Notes: a model not told the origin generated them from the letters alone. Positions 23,289-35,217 are shown, numbered from the stretch's first letter. The stretch: 64,000 bases of DNA from Penicillium oxalicum (GCF_001723175.1 NC_064653.1:930001-994000), one strand, 5' to 3'. Program-made: numbers and translations.

Positions 23289-24375
23289 TCAGTTTCGATC
23301 TGCCCAAAGCTTGTTCACAGCATCGACCAGGACGCGGGGATCTGATCCCTCGCCATCCTCAGCACAATCTTTCCACTCGCCATTATCGCGGACGCACCAG
23401 ACAGATTCATCTAGACGCACAGTGCAGCTAGTCTTGATGCCAAGACTGTCGCTACGCAGTGCAGATTCACGTAAGAGTGCCAGACCACTGAGCAGTGGCC
23501 CATCCTGCTCGCCACGATTAGGGTCATCATCCTGCTGGCTCGCGCAACGGTTCAGTGCGTCAAAATCGATACCATGCTCCATCGCACACTCGTGTATGAA
23601 CTCGCGATTGGGAATGTGAGGATATCCATTGATAAGGCAGTTTGCGAAGCCCAGGGACCGAATGATAGGTGTACGGGGGTAGTCTTCAGGTAAGAGTGAA
23701 TCGTCGTCCCTCGGGGGGAAAGGTAAGTTGGCGGCACAGAGAAGAATCATGTTGCCAATACATTCCCCCGGACCGTGCTTGCAGTCAACATCGGATGATT
23801 TCTGGGAGACACTGGAGCGCACATCAATGTTAGAAAGCGACAAAAGTAAGGGCTCATAGTTGGATTCCGAAGGCCTACCTGGCAATGAAGGAGAGATTAA
23901 AGTCAACCTTATCGCTGATTTGCTCCATCGCCGGTAGAATTAACTTCTGTAGACAATCCTTGGCATCTGGACACTTGCTCATAATGTGGGCTTCAAGCGG
24001 GATCTTGGCCTCCACATCTTCCGTGATTGTCGAAAGGGGGCGCTGGCGCGGGTTCTGAAGTTCTGCTTCCGCTACTAGTACGTCCTCATCCATATTCTGG
24101 TTCATTCTCAGAGGGTCTGAAGTATCCCCATGGTGGTTTGTTGCGGTACATGAATCTATGTCGCATGATTCAAGGCACTTGGGTGACGTGCACGGTGCTT
24201 CAGCTGGTCGCAGGAGCAGGTAGTAGCAGACTAGGAAGCCTACCACAATGGCGTAACGCCATGCCACAGTTTTTCGACTCGGTGAGAATTTTGATTTTGG
24301 GGTGGCCCAAGGCTCCTTTTCTTTTTCTGATCTGTAAGCCTGCGGCGTATTGCTGTGAAGGGGTAGGGAAGTCAT
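23289..24375 (-). CDS. GILT-family (gamma-interferon-inducible lysosomal thiol reductase-like) membrane protein
   Basis: Two exons, 24375-23879 and 23811-23289, giving 339 aa. Residues 40-56 form one membrane anchor after a 39-residue basic cytosolic N-terminus, predicting a type II protein with a lumenal body. The GILT core is seen in EAHIMSKCPDAKDCLQKLILPAMEQISDKV, then KHGPGECIGNMILLCAA, and C-terminal LGFANCLINGYPHIPNREFIHECAMEHGIDF. Animal GILT uses a CxxC redox pair; here the corresponding cysteines are Cys135 and Cys141, spaced C-x5-C, so classical thiol reductase chemistry is doubtful. The protein may act in the secretory or vacuolar system. Function in fungi is not established to my knowledge. 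Confidence 0.82.
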
Positions 24376-27300
24376 CTTCGTGGTGTCAATGTATAAACAC
24401 CATCGTTATCGATGGGTCAGGCTGCGGAGATATGGAACTGTTCCCTGGGCGGTGACAATCTCCATAATGCCTCAGGCAGGCAGAAGCAGGTCCTCCAAGG
24501 ATCAGGTGCCCATGTTAGACCTTGGGGCTGACCGACCGCCCGTGACCTTCTAGTTTTCACTTAGCGGGAACTCGCCAGTTGACGTGGATGGGGTCCTATG
24601 GTCGATTGTATCAGATGTGCAAGCCTCCGAGGCATAATTACATAACGTATTTGCGACACGGATCAAAACTGTTGACACAGAAACGAAGACTTGCTGAATT
24701 CCAGTTTAGGGCATACTTGCTACTCGGACTGTACCTAGTAGACTACCTAGTGCAGTCAGTGTCTGTATTGCTAGTAGGTCGTTATCGTTGAGGTATACAA
24801 TAGGTGCGCATAGGTGCCCGGCCGTGGCGGATATTTTCAAACTTGGGAACAGACCAGGTAATGTAACTATAATTCATTGCGGTACTTATGAAGTCAAGTC
24901 CGGGCTTGAGCCTGGACAGGCGCTGGCCAACCTAGTTGACCTGTGATGGTGCGTGACGCTGGCTGCGCTCGGCTTCATCTAGTCAATCCTTTCTGTGCTT
25001 CTTTCCACGCCATTGCGAAAATATATGCCCAGAGAAAACCATCTGTAGGCCCTCTATATCTTTCTTCGGGCTCGCTACTGCTGATGAGTGGTCGGGGCTA
25101 CTTTGGCCAATTTAAGCGGGTCGTGTCAATAGAAGCCCGTTTGGAAAACATTGGGAGATGATCAGATCCACTGAATATTGCCAATGGCTCACGACCCAGA
25201 CCAGTATCTTTTTTTTTTTTAAAAAAAAATCTATGCCTGTATTTGTGACTCATCTTTAAGACCAAGCCCAGGCAGCGTGGCCAAAAGCATGGGCATCCAC
25301 TCCTTGATTACTCTATCTTGCGCTCCGCATTTCAGACTCACCGAGGCTTCGGCTCTGATATCGTATAGGGGCGGAAAATTCTAGTGATTGGGAGAGGAAC
25401 CGGTGAGAACCATGCGCAACTGCTCCAAAAATCCTTCCACTACACCCAGGGTGGCACATAATCTACAACCCTATTCAGCGAGCAATGAACCCCTTGTCCT
25501 TGATGGAGAGTTCCTACTGGGGCTTGACTTGGCTTTCCGATATTCTCGGCTGCCTTCTAGGCCGAAGTCTGTGTATATGTCTTATGGTGGGCTTGTCTCT
25601 CTCTAAGCAGGGCCTGGGGCCCACAAAATGGGGACGATGATGGTTTCCGATATCCGTATTGAAGCAGGGTGTCGGTGACACAAGAAGAGAATTCAGACTC
25701 CGCTCCTACCAAGTAGGTGGACAGGCGATTTGTAGTCACGAGCTTCTGAAACATACACTTGATGGCTCCGTCAGATGACCACATGGACTTTTGCTGAAAG
25801 CACGTAGCGTAATGGGAGACCGAATTATCAAAGCTCCGATACTCTATGCTATGCTCACGAGGCATATACCCGCTCACACTTCTAATGAGTTTTTGAGTTT
25901 GTCTCGTCCAAATAACTAAGACAGGCAACATAGACAGGGGCAATATTGATTGACTACAAGCGGCATGTTGCCAAGTCCAAAACGGTGCTACCATGCGCCC
26001 TTGAGGCACTAGTGCGCTGGTCAATCAGCGTGGTCTCTTGTAGCCGACGCGTGGAGTTGAACTCACAGTAGTTTACTAGCCCTTTGTTTGGTGTTTGCCT
26101 CGAACCACAGCACGGAGAATCTAGATGGGCGCAAGTCCGATCTCGGAGACCTCATTTGAGTCTCCAACGAATTGGCCTTGGTGGTGTGGCCTTCTAAATT
26201 GGTTCTTTTGGGGATTTGAGCTTGTCCAAAAGTTTGGAATTTGGGGAGCCGCAGGGACCAATGGCGCGTACAGACTGTCATTTTGAACTGTGAGGTTGCC
26301 TCCTTGGAAGACTGCCGACGTGTCATTCAGTCGTAGCACTGATGGCTCGGGGCATCCTGGAGATTGATAGAAGCGGGGACGAGCCATCTCGACTCGTGGC
26401 GGGGAGCGGAGGAGCCGCTCCGGCAGTCATTCTCGTACCCGGCAAGTTAACCAAGGTTGGCTGGCAAAATTCAGTATGACGATGCTCCATGCCCGTTCAC
26501 AGGGATGAACTATCGTGATGAGAAGGCAAAAGAATACAGCACCCCAGGCATCTTTCCCCTTGTCCACCGGCCTCTTCGATTCATGCACAGGATGATCACA
26601 CGCTACGACGATTGGCTTGAGTGTCGAAACTACCACTCGAAAAGTTGGCGTCTGCATACTTTAAGCCCGTGCTCGCAGGTCCCCGCATCCTCGGGGGTTC
26701 CAGGCTGCATGGATTGACGGTTGGAAAAGAGGCGCCCGCCACTGCATTGCTGGAAGTCGTGATCAGATTCCGAGAAAAGGAAAAAGAGTGAAGAACAAGA
26801 AAAAAAAAAAATACAAACTAGGACTGAATTTTTCACGACGGTGGGAAAGTCGAAGAGATCTGTAGAGAGACACGCCGATGAGGTATTGGCCCCAGTCCAA
26901 TTTTGCCCACCTTTCCAATGGCCGTTATCGGCCACCCGTGGTCTCACCCATGGCCAGGCGTACCTGGGTGCAACCGCCATGGCTGGGCCTCGTGTTGTCC
27001 AGTGGTCCAGTGGAAGGTGGTCACAGACGCGTAGCAAAGCCATGAAATTATGGCACAGGCGGTTGATACAAACTGGATCACTGAATTGTTTAAAAATGCT
27101 CCCGGTGCTGAACGAGAATGCGAGTGGTTCTGTTCGGGAATCTAGCCGAATTCTTTAACCGAGCTAGAGAATCGACCATCAGGTAAAGGCGTCAGATGTC
27201 CGAGGAGGGTTACATAGCTCCCGCCATGTAAGCGGCGCGGGCAGGACTAGGAGCTTCATAGTGGAACATCCCCGACCGCGATCGTCGTTTTCATGCGGGC

Positions 27301-29827
27301 TCGATTTGTTTGTGGGAATTCCCCTTGGCCGATGGAGAAGGGGGGGAGGGGCAAAGGCCGCGTCAGAATCCTCAGGATGCACGGCGATAGCAAAAGAACG
27401 CCGTGAAAGACGCCTGGAGCTGACCATCGCCAAGAATACAGACTGGAGAGATCCTGTTGAGCCGTATAGAGGGGGGGCACGGCCATGGATTCCACTTCGA
27501 ATGCGCCCGCAACTACCGGGCGAAGCGGTCGTCAGGCTACCAGCAGACAGAATGGCCTGAGCACGACTGGCTCTCACAGGAAGCTCAAACTCGCGATTTG
27601 AGAGGCGAACTAACCCTCTTCAGCTTGCTTGATTCTGCTTCTGAGGCAGCATCCAATAATCCATTGATGAAATGATCCAATGATCACCCGCGAGATTACG
27701 ATGATAAGGGTCGTCCAACTCTCGGATCTCCGAAGAAACGTGAATCAGTTGGCGAGACCGATTCTGGAGAGATCACGGGTCGGGCCAATTGCCTACCACG
27801 TCCAACGCCATCGTGATAGACCGCGCTTCTCGAGGGCGAGAAAGTGAAATAGACCTCAGGGCGCTCCGGTCCAGTGTCAATCATCTTGGTGTGAGATCCA
27901 ATGATGCAGAACGGAAGATGGATGACCTAATGATCCCATGATGGAGGAACTTCATCCAGAGGCCGCGATTGTCATCGTGCCCGTTCCAGGAAAAGAACAG
28001 CGTCACATCGTCGCATTGCTTCGTGCCCTCCGATGGTCGCATTTCCCCACGACCGAACCTTTGTTGATATTTAGTCTGTTCCGATCCTCTGCCCGCCCCC
28101 CTTCGTGCTTTCTCTCCCTTCGTGGCCCTCGAGAACCCATCCCAAGTGGAGAAGACGTGCAGTCACGGCACCGCACCACCGCAGGCGACTACTGTAGTCG
28201 CGAACTCAGTTATCCCTCACCCATCCTCTTTGCGCTGCTTGACCACGCAAACGTTGCCGATCCAGTTCTCGGGGTGCTCAGTGCTCAGTGCCCACTTCTC
28301 ATTTCCGGGGCAAGGTCCAACGCCCTTCAACGCCATCGAAGCCAAAGCACCACCGGAGACCCCGGCAAAGTGGCTCTTTGAAGAGTCTAGAGACTCAAAA
28401 GACGAGTTGAAGGCAGAAGCGCGGCGAACTCCATACAGAAAGTGGGTAACCAGCTCCACCGGTGTGACTGTGTGGCCTCTGGCAAGTTGCGACCAATTCC
28501 AGGTCGAGTCACTCTGAAGCCTAATTTGATCGTGATTACTCTTATTATTTTGACCCCATCAGCGTCATTTGTTCCCTTGATTTCGGTTTTTGTTTTCCCC
28601 TTTCTTTTCCTTTGAGGCTATTTTTATGAGAATTACGGTTGCGATTATTTTGTTCGTGACCACTACGTCGGGTCCGACCTAGGCCGCCCTGGCATAGTTA
28701 TATCAAAGAACCTCCATTGTGCAGCTGCCCCAATTTTCTTCCTCTATTTTTATCGAGGACTGTGTCCCTCTCAGCATCTGTGTTTTTGTTGTCTCTGCCA
28801 TCTGCCTCATCACTGACTCGCTCCATCAAGCCCACTCCGGTCTGGTGCTCCACTTCCACCATACAACACCTGAACACACCGCTTAGCCTGAGGATCACCG
28901 CTCTGGAAGAACATCGGCGCTTCGGTACATACTCTCAGGTGGCCCTCTCTTCAGCAAAACGTAGCACCGGTAGCGCTAGTACTGGCTCGGACGATTTTCG
29001 GACGAATTCTGAAACAATTGTGATTCTCAGAAATCGGGTGCTTTGTTGACTTGGGTGACGCACCCCTTCGCGACGTCAGTCTCCTCCCTTGACTCAATTG
29101 CCGACTGCCAACCATCATATTCCGAGCACCGCACCGGCCGCCTGCCGAAAGTCAAAGAGACAAGAACGCAGTCAAGGCCGCTCAGTTTGACTGCCGAATC
29201 TAGAGTGTGGAAACCGAGTACGCGTTGGGTTGAGAGTTTCATTCAGGTAGGTCACATGAGAAGTTAACACGCTCCCTGGATCTCTTCTGTTCATTCCTCT
29301 GTGTTCCAAAGAGCACTTAATCCCTCGTTCTTACCTCTCTCGGGCGAATGTGTATATGTGTCTTCTCCTTGAAGAGATGCATGCAGTATTCGGCGTCTTT
29401 CATTCGCAGTCTGCGTTACTTCCAGATACGTTCGTCAGATGACGACCGGTTGCGACTGTGCTGACTGTGGGATAGCTTCAGCTCTCCCTGCTTGAAAACT
29501 AATTTTCGCGGCTGGGAAGCTTTTTGTTCTCTCTTTTGGCTGAGTAACTCGGATTTCTGCATCGCGGCACACCGATCCCCCCCCCCCCCCCCCCCACCCT
29601 AGGACAATTGGTCATTCCGTGCATTCAGCTCATTGAATCTCCTTTTCCCCAAAACGGCATTGTGATTTTTGAGCCCAGCGACAGTCTTTGTAAAGCTTCT
29701 TAAGCTCGTTTCCTGAGATTATCCAATCTGGACACAACCCATTGAAAGCTTCTTAGACGACCCTCGGACGCCGTCTTTTTGAACGGGTCAAGGAACTTTT
29801 GCAACTGGTGTGATCGATTCCATCACC
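24376..29827. other. 5.4-kb gene-free region upstream of the hexokinase-like gene
   Basis: This is the longest stretch without a supportable gene. Candidate frames at 25557-26024 (-, 155 codons), 27938-28381 (+, 147) and 28122-28517 (+, 131) have no recognisable domain, overlap other frames and show no splice logic. A T12A9 block lies near 25209-25229 and a 19-C run at 29577-29595. The last 0.5-1 kb is presumably the promoter and 5' leader of the hexokinase-like gene. Confidence 0.45.
29577..29595. repeat. C19 homopolymer in hexokinase-like gene leader/promoter
   Basis: Nineteen consecutive C about 230 bp upstream of the hexokinase-like start codon. It could form i-motif/G-quadruplex structures and is expected to be length-polymorphic. 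Confidence 0.85.
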
Positions 29828-31808
29828 ATGGCCTCACCCGGGGCTGTTTTGACATTGTCCGGAAAGGATGTTGAGGAAGATCGCGAGCTTCTGAATGAAG
29901 AGGAGATCGAGGAGGATGAAAATGATGTCAGCCTCGAGATGGATGCGTCACAACGAGCATACCTCGAATTCCACCGACAATTAGACGAATTTTTGGCACC
30001 CTTGACTTTGGGCGAGGCAGTGTTATACAAACTGGCTCGTCGCTTCTCCGAAGTTTACCGCGAGCTGGCTCTGACTTCGGATCAACAATTTCTGCCTACA
30101 CCGGTGACTCAGCTGCCGACGGGCCAAGAGACCGGACGATACCTGGCTATTGACGTGGGGGGTAGCAACTTGCGCGTTGCATTTATTGAACTGTTGGGCG
30201 AGGTTGATGATACAGATAGTCGTTCCGCAGACGCATCTGAAAGGTCCCAAGATACCATTCGCAAAGCTCAGCGACAACGAGTCAAGCGAACGTTAGAACG
30301 GGCATGGCCCATTCAAGAGCACTTGAAAAAAGACCAGGCGGAAGATCTGTTTGCCTGGATCGGAGATTGTATCGCGGAAGTGGTGGCAGAAAGCCTAACT
30401 TCAGATCAGTCACGGAAATACGTTCCCGCCGAGCTGGACATGGGCATTACTTTCAGTTTCCCAATCATGTAAGTTTGCGCTTGATGCAAGGAAGTCTTTC
30501 TGGGGAGGGGGACGAGCGGACCCCATTGGACACTCCCCGAGGGTAGAATATGCGAGTATGCATCATGCTGACAAAGTCGGTAGGCAGGAATCCCTCGCGG
30601 AAGCTACGCTGATGCCCATGGGAAAAGGATTTGCCATTACTTCAAATCTCGACCTGCGTAATATCCTTTTGGCTGGATACGAGAAACACACGAGGAGACC
30701 TGACGAAGACGACGAGCCTTCGTCGAAACGACGAAAGCTGTTTGCGCTCCCAAAACTCAATATTCAAGCTATAACCAACGACGCGGTTGCAACTTTGGCT
30801 TCCCTGGCGTACAAGGTGAAATCGCTGCCAAACAGCCGAGTCGCTATGGGCATCATCGTCGGCACTGGATGTAATGCCACTATTCCTATGAAATTGAAAG
30901 ATCTCCACGACTCCAAAGCAAAGAGTGTGCACATGATGAACGCGGATGCCGTGGAGACCATCGTCAATACCGAGTGGACGATTTCAGGAGCAGCCTCACC
31001 CTTACAGGAACTGCAAATCACCACGAAATGGGACGCTCTCTTGGATCAAGCGTGCGCGCGTCCGGGGTTTCAACCATTTGAATACATGACTGGTGGCCGA
31101 TACATCGGGGAGCTGATTCGCTTGATTCTATCCGACTACCTTACGACCGTTGCAGGGGTGCCCAGGCACAATTTGCCTGCTTGTCTGGTTCAAGAATACG
31201 CTTTGACAACGACGTACATCTCCGATAACGTGGCCAGAGCGAAGTCGGATCAGGATCTTGCAACCTTCCTGAATCAGTCATTACCTCCTCCCGAGAGCAG
31301 CGATTGGCAATGGGACTCCCGTGCAGCCGGTGCCTTCCGAAAAATCGCACGCACCGTACAAGCGCGATCGGCAGGGCTGATCGCCGCCGCGGTAATCGGG
31401 CTGTTGGCCTGTTGTCATGAGATTGAATTGAAAGAAGAGAGCACAGCCAACACGCCTGAGGCTCCAGCTTCTCCACATAGCAATGGAGATGTTCCGATCA
31501 CAAGCAGCACAGCGAGCCCCTCGGCCATCACACCATCAAGTACGACCAATGTTCACGGCCATGTCGTACCAGTGCTCCAACCGCTACCCGCGGATTGGCA
31601 GTCAGGGCCTGAAGAACTCGTTGTCGCTTACACGGGTGGTATTATCCAACATTATCCGCAGTTCAAGGAAATGTGTCAACAACAAATTGACCGTCTCATC
31701 ATGCGCACGGGTCCACAGCGAGGTGGCAAATCTGTGTTTCTACGTGAGGCTTCAGATGGTGGCGTTATTGGTGCTGGCGTCCTAGCAGGCATGGTTGCAG
31801 GGAAGTAG
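29828..31808 (+). CDS. Atypical (regulatory) hexokinase, HxkC/HxkD-like
   Basis: Two exons, 29828-30468 and 30584-31808, giving 621 aa, longer than a catalytic fungal hexokinase (about 490). Recognisable hexokinase blocks: LAIDVGGSNLR (106-116), ITFSFPIMQ, MGKGF, TNDAVATLAS (Asp280 is the catalytic-base position), GIIVGTGCNA, VNTEW and QPFEYMTGGRYIGELIRL. Several sites deviate from active enzymes: the sugar-loop Ser is Met (PIMQ), WTKGF is MGKGF, NDTTGT is NDAVAT, the phosphate-2 DGS is YTG, and the C-terminal adenosine loop is changed. Insertions include an acidic N-terminus, SSKRRKLF (about 260-267, NLS-like) and a Ser/Thr/Pro stretch near 500-545. Aspergillus nidulans has two such non-classical hexokinases, HxkC (XprF, mitochondrial) and HxkD (nuclear), which influence extracellular protease expression. 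The NLS-like sequence favours HxkD, by inference. Confidence 0.88.
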
Positions 31809-32262
31809 TTGAGACTTGTGTTATTTTTGCAATTTTGATCCAGCGGCCATCAGTCTCCCCTCTCTCCAGCATACCGTTGCCCTTTTCGTTAAGTCACCAA
31901 TCTACGCGTAGACACATATGAAATTCTTCTTGAGACATTCATTTGAAAAGAGAGACTGAGTGTCTTCGGTTAGTGTGCCCTGACACACCGCGGTCGCCCC
32001 CTTACCTATACTAGACCGATTTTTTATTCAAAGCCTCCAATTTGAATGAGGCCAGGATGAGCTGGCAAAGGTCACAACTATCGACCCTCGTGCGACACAG
32101 TGATATGATACAGCCACCTGGATTTTGTAGACACTGCTGTTTTGGGAATATCAATTGTTTCATGAAAGAATTGGACATTGTCGGCCGCTGGAAAAACAAT
32201 ACTAGCCATGCCAAACTTGGAATGTACACAGTGGATTAGGGTATCGTGACTCTCGGAAGAGC
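31809..32262. other. convergent intergenic region
   Basis: This is shared 3' sequence of the hexokinase-like gene (+) and the 120-aa gene (-). No gene is supported. Confidence 0.5.
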
Positions 32263-32699
32263 TTAAATCAGTCTGAACATGTTATTGCGAACCCCACGTT
32301 TCATTGCGCTAGGCTTTCCATCTTCGTATTCAATTCCTGCGGCACCACCTCCCCCTGACATTTTCTCTAATCGCTCTCGCAGCTGTGCATCGGCATCGGC
32401 GATTGAGCTGATCTTTTTTGCTGCAGCAGTTTTTGTTTGGGATGCTTCTTTCGGCATCGAATCAGAGTCAGAAATGGTTGCTTCTAGATCTTTGTCCCGT
32501 GAATCATGGCCTTGAAGACACATTAGCATTCCTCCTCTCTAAAATTTCGTATGGTGATCAAATGATCGTGACATTTTCATGTACCTTTTCTTGTTGAGGA
32601 GGAAATCGAGCGTGCTGATGGAGCGATTTGAGCCGGTGCACCTCCTGTCGTTGATCCGAGCCCTTTTTGAAGACGATGTGTAATCGCTCGGGCATTCAT
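32263..32699 (-). CDS. Small probable mitochondrial protein, uncharacterised
   Basis: Two exons, 32699-32585 and 32510-32263, giving 120 aa. I do not recognise a named family. The first 38 residues (MNARAITHRLQKGLG to SSSTRKG) lack acidic residues and are basic and Ser/Thr/Ala-rich, like a mitochondrial presequence. A charged helical stretch and the compact C-terminal motif SGGGGAAGIEYEDGKPSAMKRG, then NNMFRLI, follow. The strong Gly/basic C-terminal motif suggests a real conserved small protein rather than a random frame. Exon 1 was found because the splice AGA AAA G|GC CAT joins two frames that are each partly open. It diverges from toa2 with only 235 bp between start codons. Confidence 0.78.
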
Positions 32700-32934
32700 T
32701 GTTTTGGTTTAATTTGAATTCCACGACTCTTCTCATTCGTATCCTATCACGAGTACCATCTCAAGAATGGGCGATTGTGCTTGACGTCGATATGCGATCA
32801 GAACCTATAGATTGTCACGTGTGGTCACATGAGCCGGTCTCCCCGTGATCGGTCAACGATGCCAACCACTCCGCCGTCACTTCGTCTTGTCAACGCTTAT
32901 CTCACAAGCATAGAGACTATTCTTGACGCTCACC
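32700..32934. promoter_or_regulatory. compact bidirectional promoter (120-aa gene / toa2)
   Basis: Only 235 bp separate the two divergent start codons, so the promoters must overlap. The stretch includes the palindrome-like GTCACGTGTGGTCACATG around 32815-32832, which contains a CACGTG E-box. Confidence 0.6.
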
Positions 32935-33455
32935 ATGGCTCAACAACAACAATCTTACTATGAGCTGTACCGTGGCAGCAGGTAGGAAATTGCTTGAGCC
33001 TGTTGATTTTGAACGGAAGTCTGAGGGACTGACTGGAAACAACTAGCCTCGGCCTTTCCCTAACGGATACCTTGGATGACTTGATCAACGAGGGTCGGAT
33101 TGAGCCTCAGTTGGCTATGAAAATTTTGTCTACCTTCGATAAGGTGGTCACCGAGGTTTTGGCCGAGAAGGTCCGGGCGAGACTCACATTCAAGGTACCC
33201 AATTGTTTACCCGTGCCTTTCCCCTTGGAATCCAAGCAACAATGACTCGAGACATTCAACTGTGATGTGAGCCAACATGGCTGATTTCTCCTCTTCTTGC
33301 AATTCTAGGGTCACCTCGATACGTACCGATTCTGCGACGAGGTTTGGACATTCTTGATCAAGGACGTGACCTTTAAGCTCGATAATCAGACCACCGTTTC
33401 GGCCGACCGTGTGAAGATCGTCAGCTGCAACAGCAAGCGCCCGGGAGAGACCTGA
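32935..33455 (+). CDS. toa2: Transcription initiation factor IIA small (gamma) subunit
   Basis: Three exons, 32935-32981, 33047-33194 and 33309-33455, giving 113 aa, the normal family length. The start [18 protein letters not shown] is characteristic, followed by [23 protein letters not shown] (N-terminal helical bundle) and [20 protein letters not shown] (beta-barrel). It ends [18 protein letters not shown]. Family role: with Toa1, it stabilises TBP on promoter DNA in the Pol II preinitiation complex. The first exon is only 47 bp and ends inside the codon for the second Ser of RGSS, so the frame is invisible without splicing. It shares a short divergent promoter with the 120-aa mitochondrial-like gene. 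Confidence 0.97.
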
Positions 33456-33907
33456 TCAGATGTACCCAGGCGTTGGTCATTCCAGAGGCATTTTTTTTCG
33501 GGGCCACTACTTTCTGCACAGGCGTTTACAGACTTGTTCTTGACTTTGGGGAAACATCAGCGGGCGTTTAGGCAATTTGTTGATCGCACTGCCTCATGCA
33601 TACACGGCATCTTGATGATACCAGAATAGATACCCAGACAAAATACAAGAGATAGAGCAGGCTATATCCGCTCATTTGGCCCTGCTTGGCCCGTCTCTGC
33701 ATATTTATTTGTTGTTTTTTCTTTTTTAAAGTACTCTTTGCGTTCTCGCGAGTCTAAAATAGCCGCTCGCTTGACCTCGGCAGCTTCCATAAGCGGTATG
33801 TGACCTCATCTTATCGGTGCCTATCGAGACCCTTAGTATTGAACCCGCGTTGCGGCGCGCGCCGCGTCAAATCATCAACCCTCCACCAAGCCAAGTGATG
33901 GCACAAA
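33456..33907. other. intergenic between toa2 and 382-aa gene
   Basis: These 452 bp hold the toa2 3' flank and the promoter of the next same-strand gene. A T-rich tract occurs around 33711-33728. No gene is supported. Confidence 0.45.
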
Positions 33908-35217
33908 ATGCCGAGAACACTCCCTTGGTTAGTTCATCACGGCAATGCAAGGCAGGCGCCACAGGACTCGACGCCTCGGAAAAGGGTCAAGCGAGAGCGT
34001 ACACCCGATGACGATACCACACCAACTCGACCACCCAAGGCGCCGGAGAAGCGCGACTTTTTCAGATCTTGTAAATAGCAAAGCTCGTGGAGAGAGCCTC
34101 GCATTTCCAAGACAATCACTGACATTGATCTCATTTTTCTTAAAGCACAAACTCCGCCCAGCTCTCCTGCGCGACAGTGTCCACCCCAAGTGTAAGTTCC
34201 ATTTGTATCAACAAGGTCATGTGCATGCTGTCCTGGCTCCTTGACATCAAGACGTCGCGGCTTGCGCTAATAGAGAGACTTGATAGATTCTTGATCGAAG
34301 GATTAAACCATGACGATGCCTGGGTCATGGTGGAAGATGAGTTTTACGCCGTAGCCCAAAGTTACACACAGCATCTTCATTATGCAGAGTACATTCGGAG
34401 AAAGAAAGAGGCCAAAACGCGGAGTAAAGACGCGATAGATGGGATTCAAAGGCCGACAGATGGCCGCACAGCACTGCCTCAAGATATCAAACGGAGGAAA
34501 GAAGCGGAAGCTCTTGATGTCCGCCAGCAAGCTGGGTTGGCGCAAATCGAGCCATCCGTACAAGGACGCGATGACTCTGATGACGACGATGACAGGTTCG
34601 CTGGGACGCATTTGCATAGCCTCATGACCAGTCCTAGAAAGTCTCGCTCCCTGGTGGACGCCCAGGGATTGAAGTCTGCGACCAGAGCCGCTGCAGGGTA
34701 CAGACAGGCTGCTGGTGCTGCTGGAGCTGAGGACCGACCAGTGGAGAATCATTCGGTTCGCCGAGCTGCAATGGACCACGTGGTAGAAATCGACGAGGAA
34801 ACGGCATCTGAAACGGATGATCTCAATGGCGAGACAGCCTCCGATGATGATGAGAATGATGACGACCTTGATGGACTGGTTTCAGCTGCGAATATGGCTC
34901 CAGTAAGACATGCACCATTTTCGACGGCTAAAGCAAGGTCTCATGCTTGGCGGAAGAGCCAGGAGCCCGGTCAAACTACGAGGGTGCAACAAGCTGCACT
35001 GGGTACGCAAGCTGGCAGCAGATTCAAGTCTCGAATTCAGAGTTTATTTGATGATCTAGATGAGCTGCCAGAGCCATCAGAATCTCCCTCCTCGTCTGCC
35101 TCCCGCGAAACTGCGAACTTGCCCGACATAAATCAAGTAAACACGCGCGAACCTGCCAAAGACACCCCCAGATCCAAAGGTTCCCACTTCCACAATGTTC
35201 CGACCTTTCTCCTTTGA
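33908..35217 (+). CDS. Uncharacterised acidic nuclear-type protein
   Basis: Three exons, 33908-34070, 34146-34191 and about 34278-35217, giving 382 aa. The protein begins MPRTLPWLVHHGNARQ and has a strong basic motif PRKRVKRERTPDDD (NLS-like), a short PPSSPAR exon, then FLIEGLNHDDAWVMVEDEF, which looks like a conserved folded core. Acidic stretches (DSDDDDD; EIDEETASETDD; DDDENDDDLDG) and a low-complexity Ser/Pro tail follow. I do not recognise a named family. The layout suggests a nuclear chromatin- or replication-associated factor, as inference. The second intron acceptor is uncertain: the choice at 34277/34278 is the only one near the CTAAT box that keeps the frame with the GTAAGT donor; a phase-0 alternative uses 34245/34246. 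The 3' end is 56 bp from the convergent 157-aa gene. Confidence 0.72.

Noticed and set aside
25557..26024. 155-codon minus-strand frame in the large gap
   Set aside because: No recognisable protein features, no good start context and no partner exons; composition looks random.
28122..28517. 131-codon plus-strand frame in the hexokinase upstream region
   Set aside because: Overlaps a second open frame of similar length in another phase and shows no conserved motif.
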